A stretch of DNA of 9,803 bases from Enterovirga sp. Lineage in GTDB: Bacteria > Pseudomonadota > Alphaproteobacteria > Rhizobiales > Beijerinckiaceae. Below are positions 9,276 through 9,803 of the stretch, in pieces (positions within the stretch are counted from its first letter, which is position 1; every line of letters starts with the position of its first letter). Location of the stretch: positions 1 through 9,803 of the forward strand of contig JAQGJZ010000004.1 in NCBI GenBank assembly GCA_028290385.1, in the 5' to 3' direction. Both the position numbers and the translations under genes were made by a program. Below the pieces are notes generated by a model, which was not told where the DNA came from, made no database searches, and saw nothing but the letters and a program-made list of their open reading frames with translations.

Positions 9276-9803
9276 GCTCTGTCTCGGACCGAATCAGTAC
9301 GCAGGTCTGAGCCCACCATAGCCGATCCGGGTTTGTTCTGGGTTTCGAGTGCGGCCTGAGCGACAAATCGCGCCCGCTCGTCCGGTGCGAAGCCGCCCTG
9401 CGCACCCCACACATGCGCTTCCAGGAAAAAGCCCGTGAGGCGAAAGCCGGCCGCGATCTCGGCGGCGTCCGGATGGGGCAGCTCCGCCTCGCCGCGCAGA
9501 AAGGCGGGAAGCTGCAGCAGGCGGTCGTGATACGGCGCGCCGGCGGCCCGGCTCACCGCGCGCCCGCTCTTCGGCGACACGTAGACGAGGTCCTCCGCGG
9601 CGCCCGTCGCGGCGCAGCTGGTCAGGTCGAGCCCGTAGCCGAGCTCGGCCAGCAGCATCAGCTCGAAGCGGATAAACAGCGCCGGCGCGAGCGCGGCTTC
9701 GTCCAGGTGGTCGAGCAGAAACCGCGCCGCCGCGTACAGGCCGGGATGCGGGTCGCGCTCCGGCAGCAGCCGCAGGTGCAGGGCGAGCGTCCCCACGCCG
9801 TAC
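9272..9803 (-). CDS. recO: DNA repair protein RecO (5' end outside window)
   Basis: A recombination mediator that helps load RecA onto SSB-coated single-stranded DNA in the RecFOR pathway and promotes annealing. The C-terminal 176 residues are visible out of roughly 240-260; the N-terminal OB-fold lies beyond the right edge. Recognisable parts are [12 protein letters not shown] near the left of the fragment, the helical-domain hallmark [20 protein letters not shown] followed by [26 protein letters not shown], and [14 protein letters not shown]. Only one Cys is present in the fragment, so the four-Cys zinc site of some RecO proteins is absent. The tail after about HVWGAQGG is a family-variable extension. 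The stop codon overlaps the parC start by four bases. In many alphaproteobacteria the order era-recO-parC is kept, which fits, though era is not visible here. Confidence 0.93.
   Translation of the reverse strand, partial: YGVGTLALHLRLLPERDPHPGLYAAARFLLDHLDEAALAPALFIRFELMLLAELGYGLDLTSCAATGAAEDLVYVSPKSGRAVSRAAGAPYHDRLLQLPAFLRGEAELPHPDAAEIAAGFRLTGFFLEAHVWGAQGGFAPDERARFVAQAALETQNKPGSAMVGSDLRTDSVRDRA

Noticed and set aside
7311..9359. 682-codon plus-strand open frame opposite parC
   Set aside because: Same codon-register antisense effect; the minus strand has clear full-length ParC motifs, including the catalytic Tyr.
9272..9796. A complete short RecO starting at 9796
   Set aside because: The codon there is GTG inside an open frame that continues to the window edge, and the RecO N-terminal domain would be missing; it is an internal codon of a gene cut by the window.

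Overview
The window looks like chromosomal DNA of a GC-rich alphaproteobacterium, most likely of the Hyphomicrobiales (Rhizobiales). The evidence is base composition of roughly two-thirds GC by eye, the recO-parC gene pair, and an alphaproteobacterial style of ParC and RecO. The genus cannot be fixed from this sequence. The window is densely coded: no gap exceeds about 175 bases, and I see no tRNA, rRNA, CRISPR array, insertion sequence or phage gene.

Left part (1-6529): four genes lie on the minus strand in one direction. In transcription order they are a small single-domain rhodanese (6529-6206), a periplasmic membrane-fusion protein (6141-5011), an RND inner-membrane efflux pump (4982-1788), and the first 577 codons of a molybdenum hydroxylase large subunit of the xanthine dehydrogenase / CoxL form II type (1733-1, running off the left edge). 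Spacers are 64, 28 and 54 bases. No strong terminator separates them, so co-transcription is plausible. The pump and adaptor resemble the MexE-MexF / OqxA-OqxB group. No outer-membrane channel or local regulator is seen next to them.

Middle (6530-7034): a 174-base divergent intergenic region separates the rhodanese from a small plus-strand gene (6704-6949), which encodes an 81-residue protein with a DUF551-like pattern. The region holds a perfect 20-base palindrome, GATGTGCGC-CA-GCGCACATC (6631-6650). It is a good candidate operator and overlaps the expected start site of a weak putative minus-strand promoter. An 85-base convergent gap with a GC-rich hairpin follows the small gene.

Right part (7035-9803): parC (topoisomerase IV subunit A, complete) and the 3' part of recO (recombination mediator, running off the right edge) are on the minus strand. 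They overlap by four bases (ATGA), which suggests translational coupling. ParC has Gln at the position where quinolone-sensitive enzymes carry Ser.

I see no clearly new multi-gene system. The most useful leads are the palindromic operator candidate, the efflux-hydroxylase gene arrangement, and the ParC residue.
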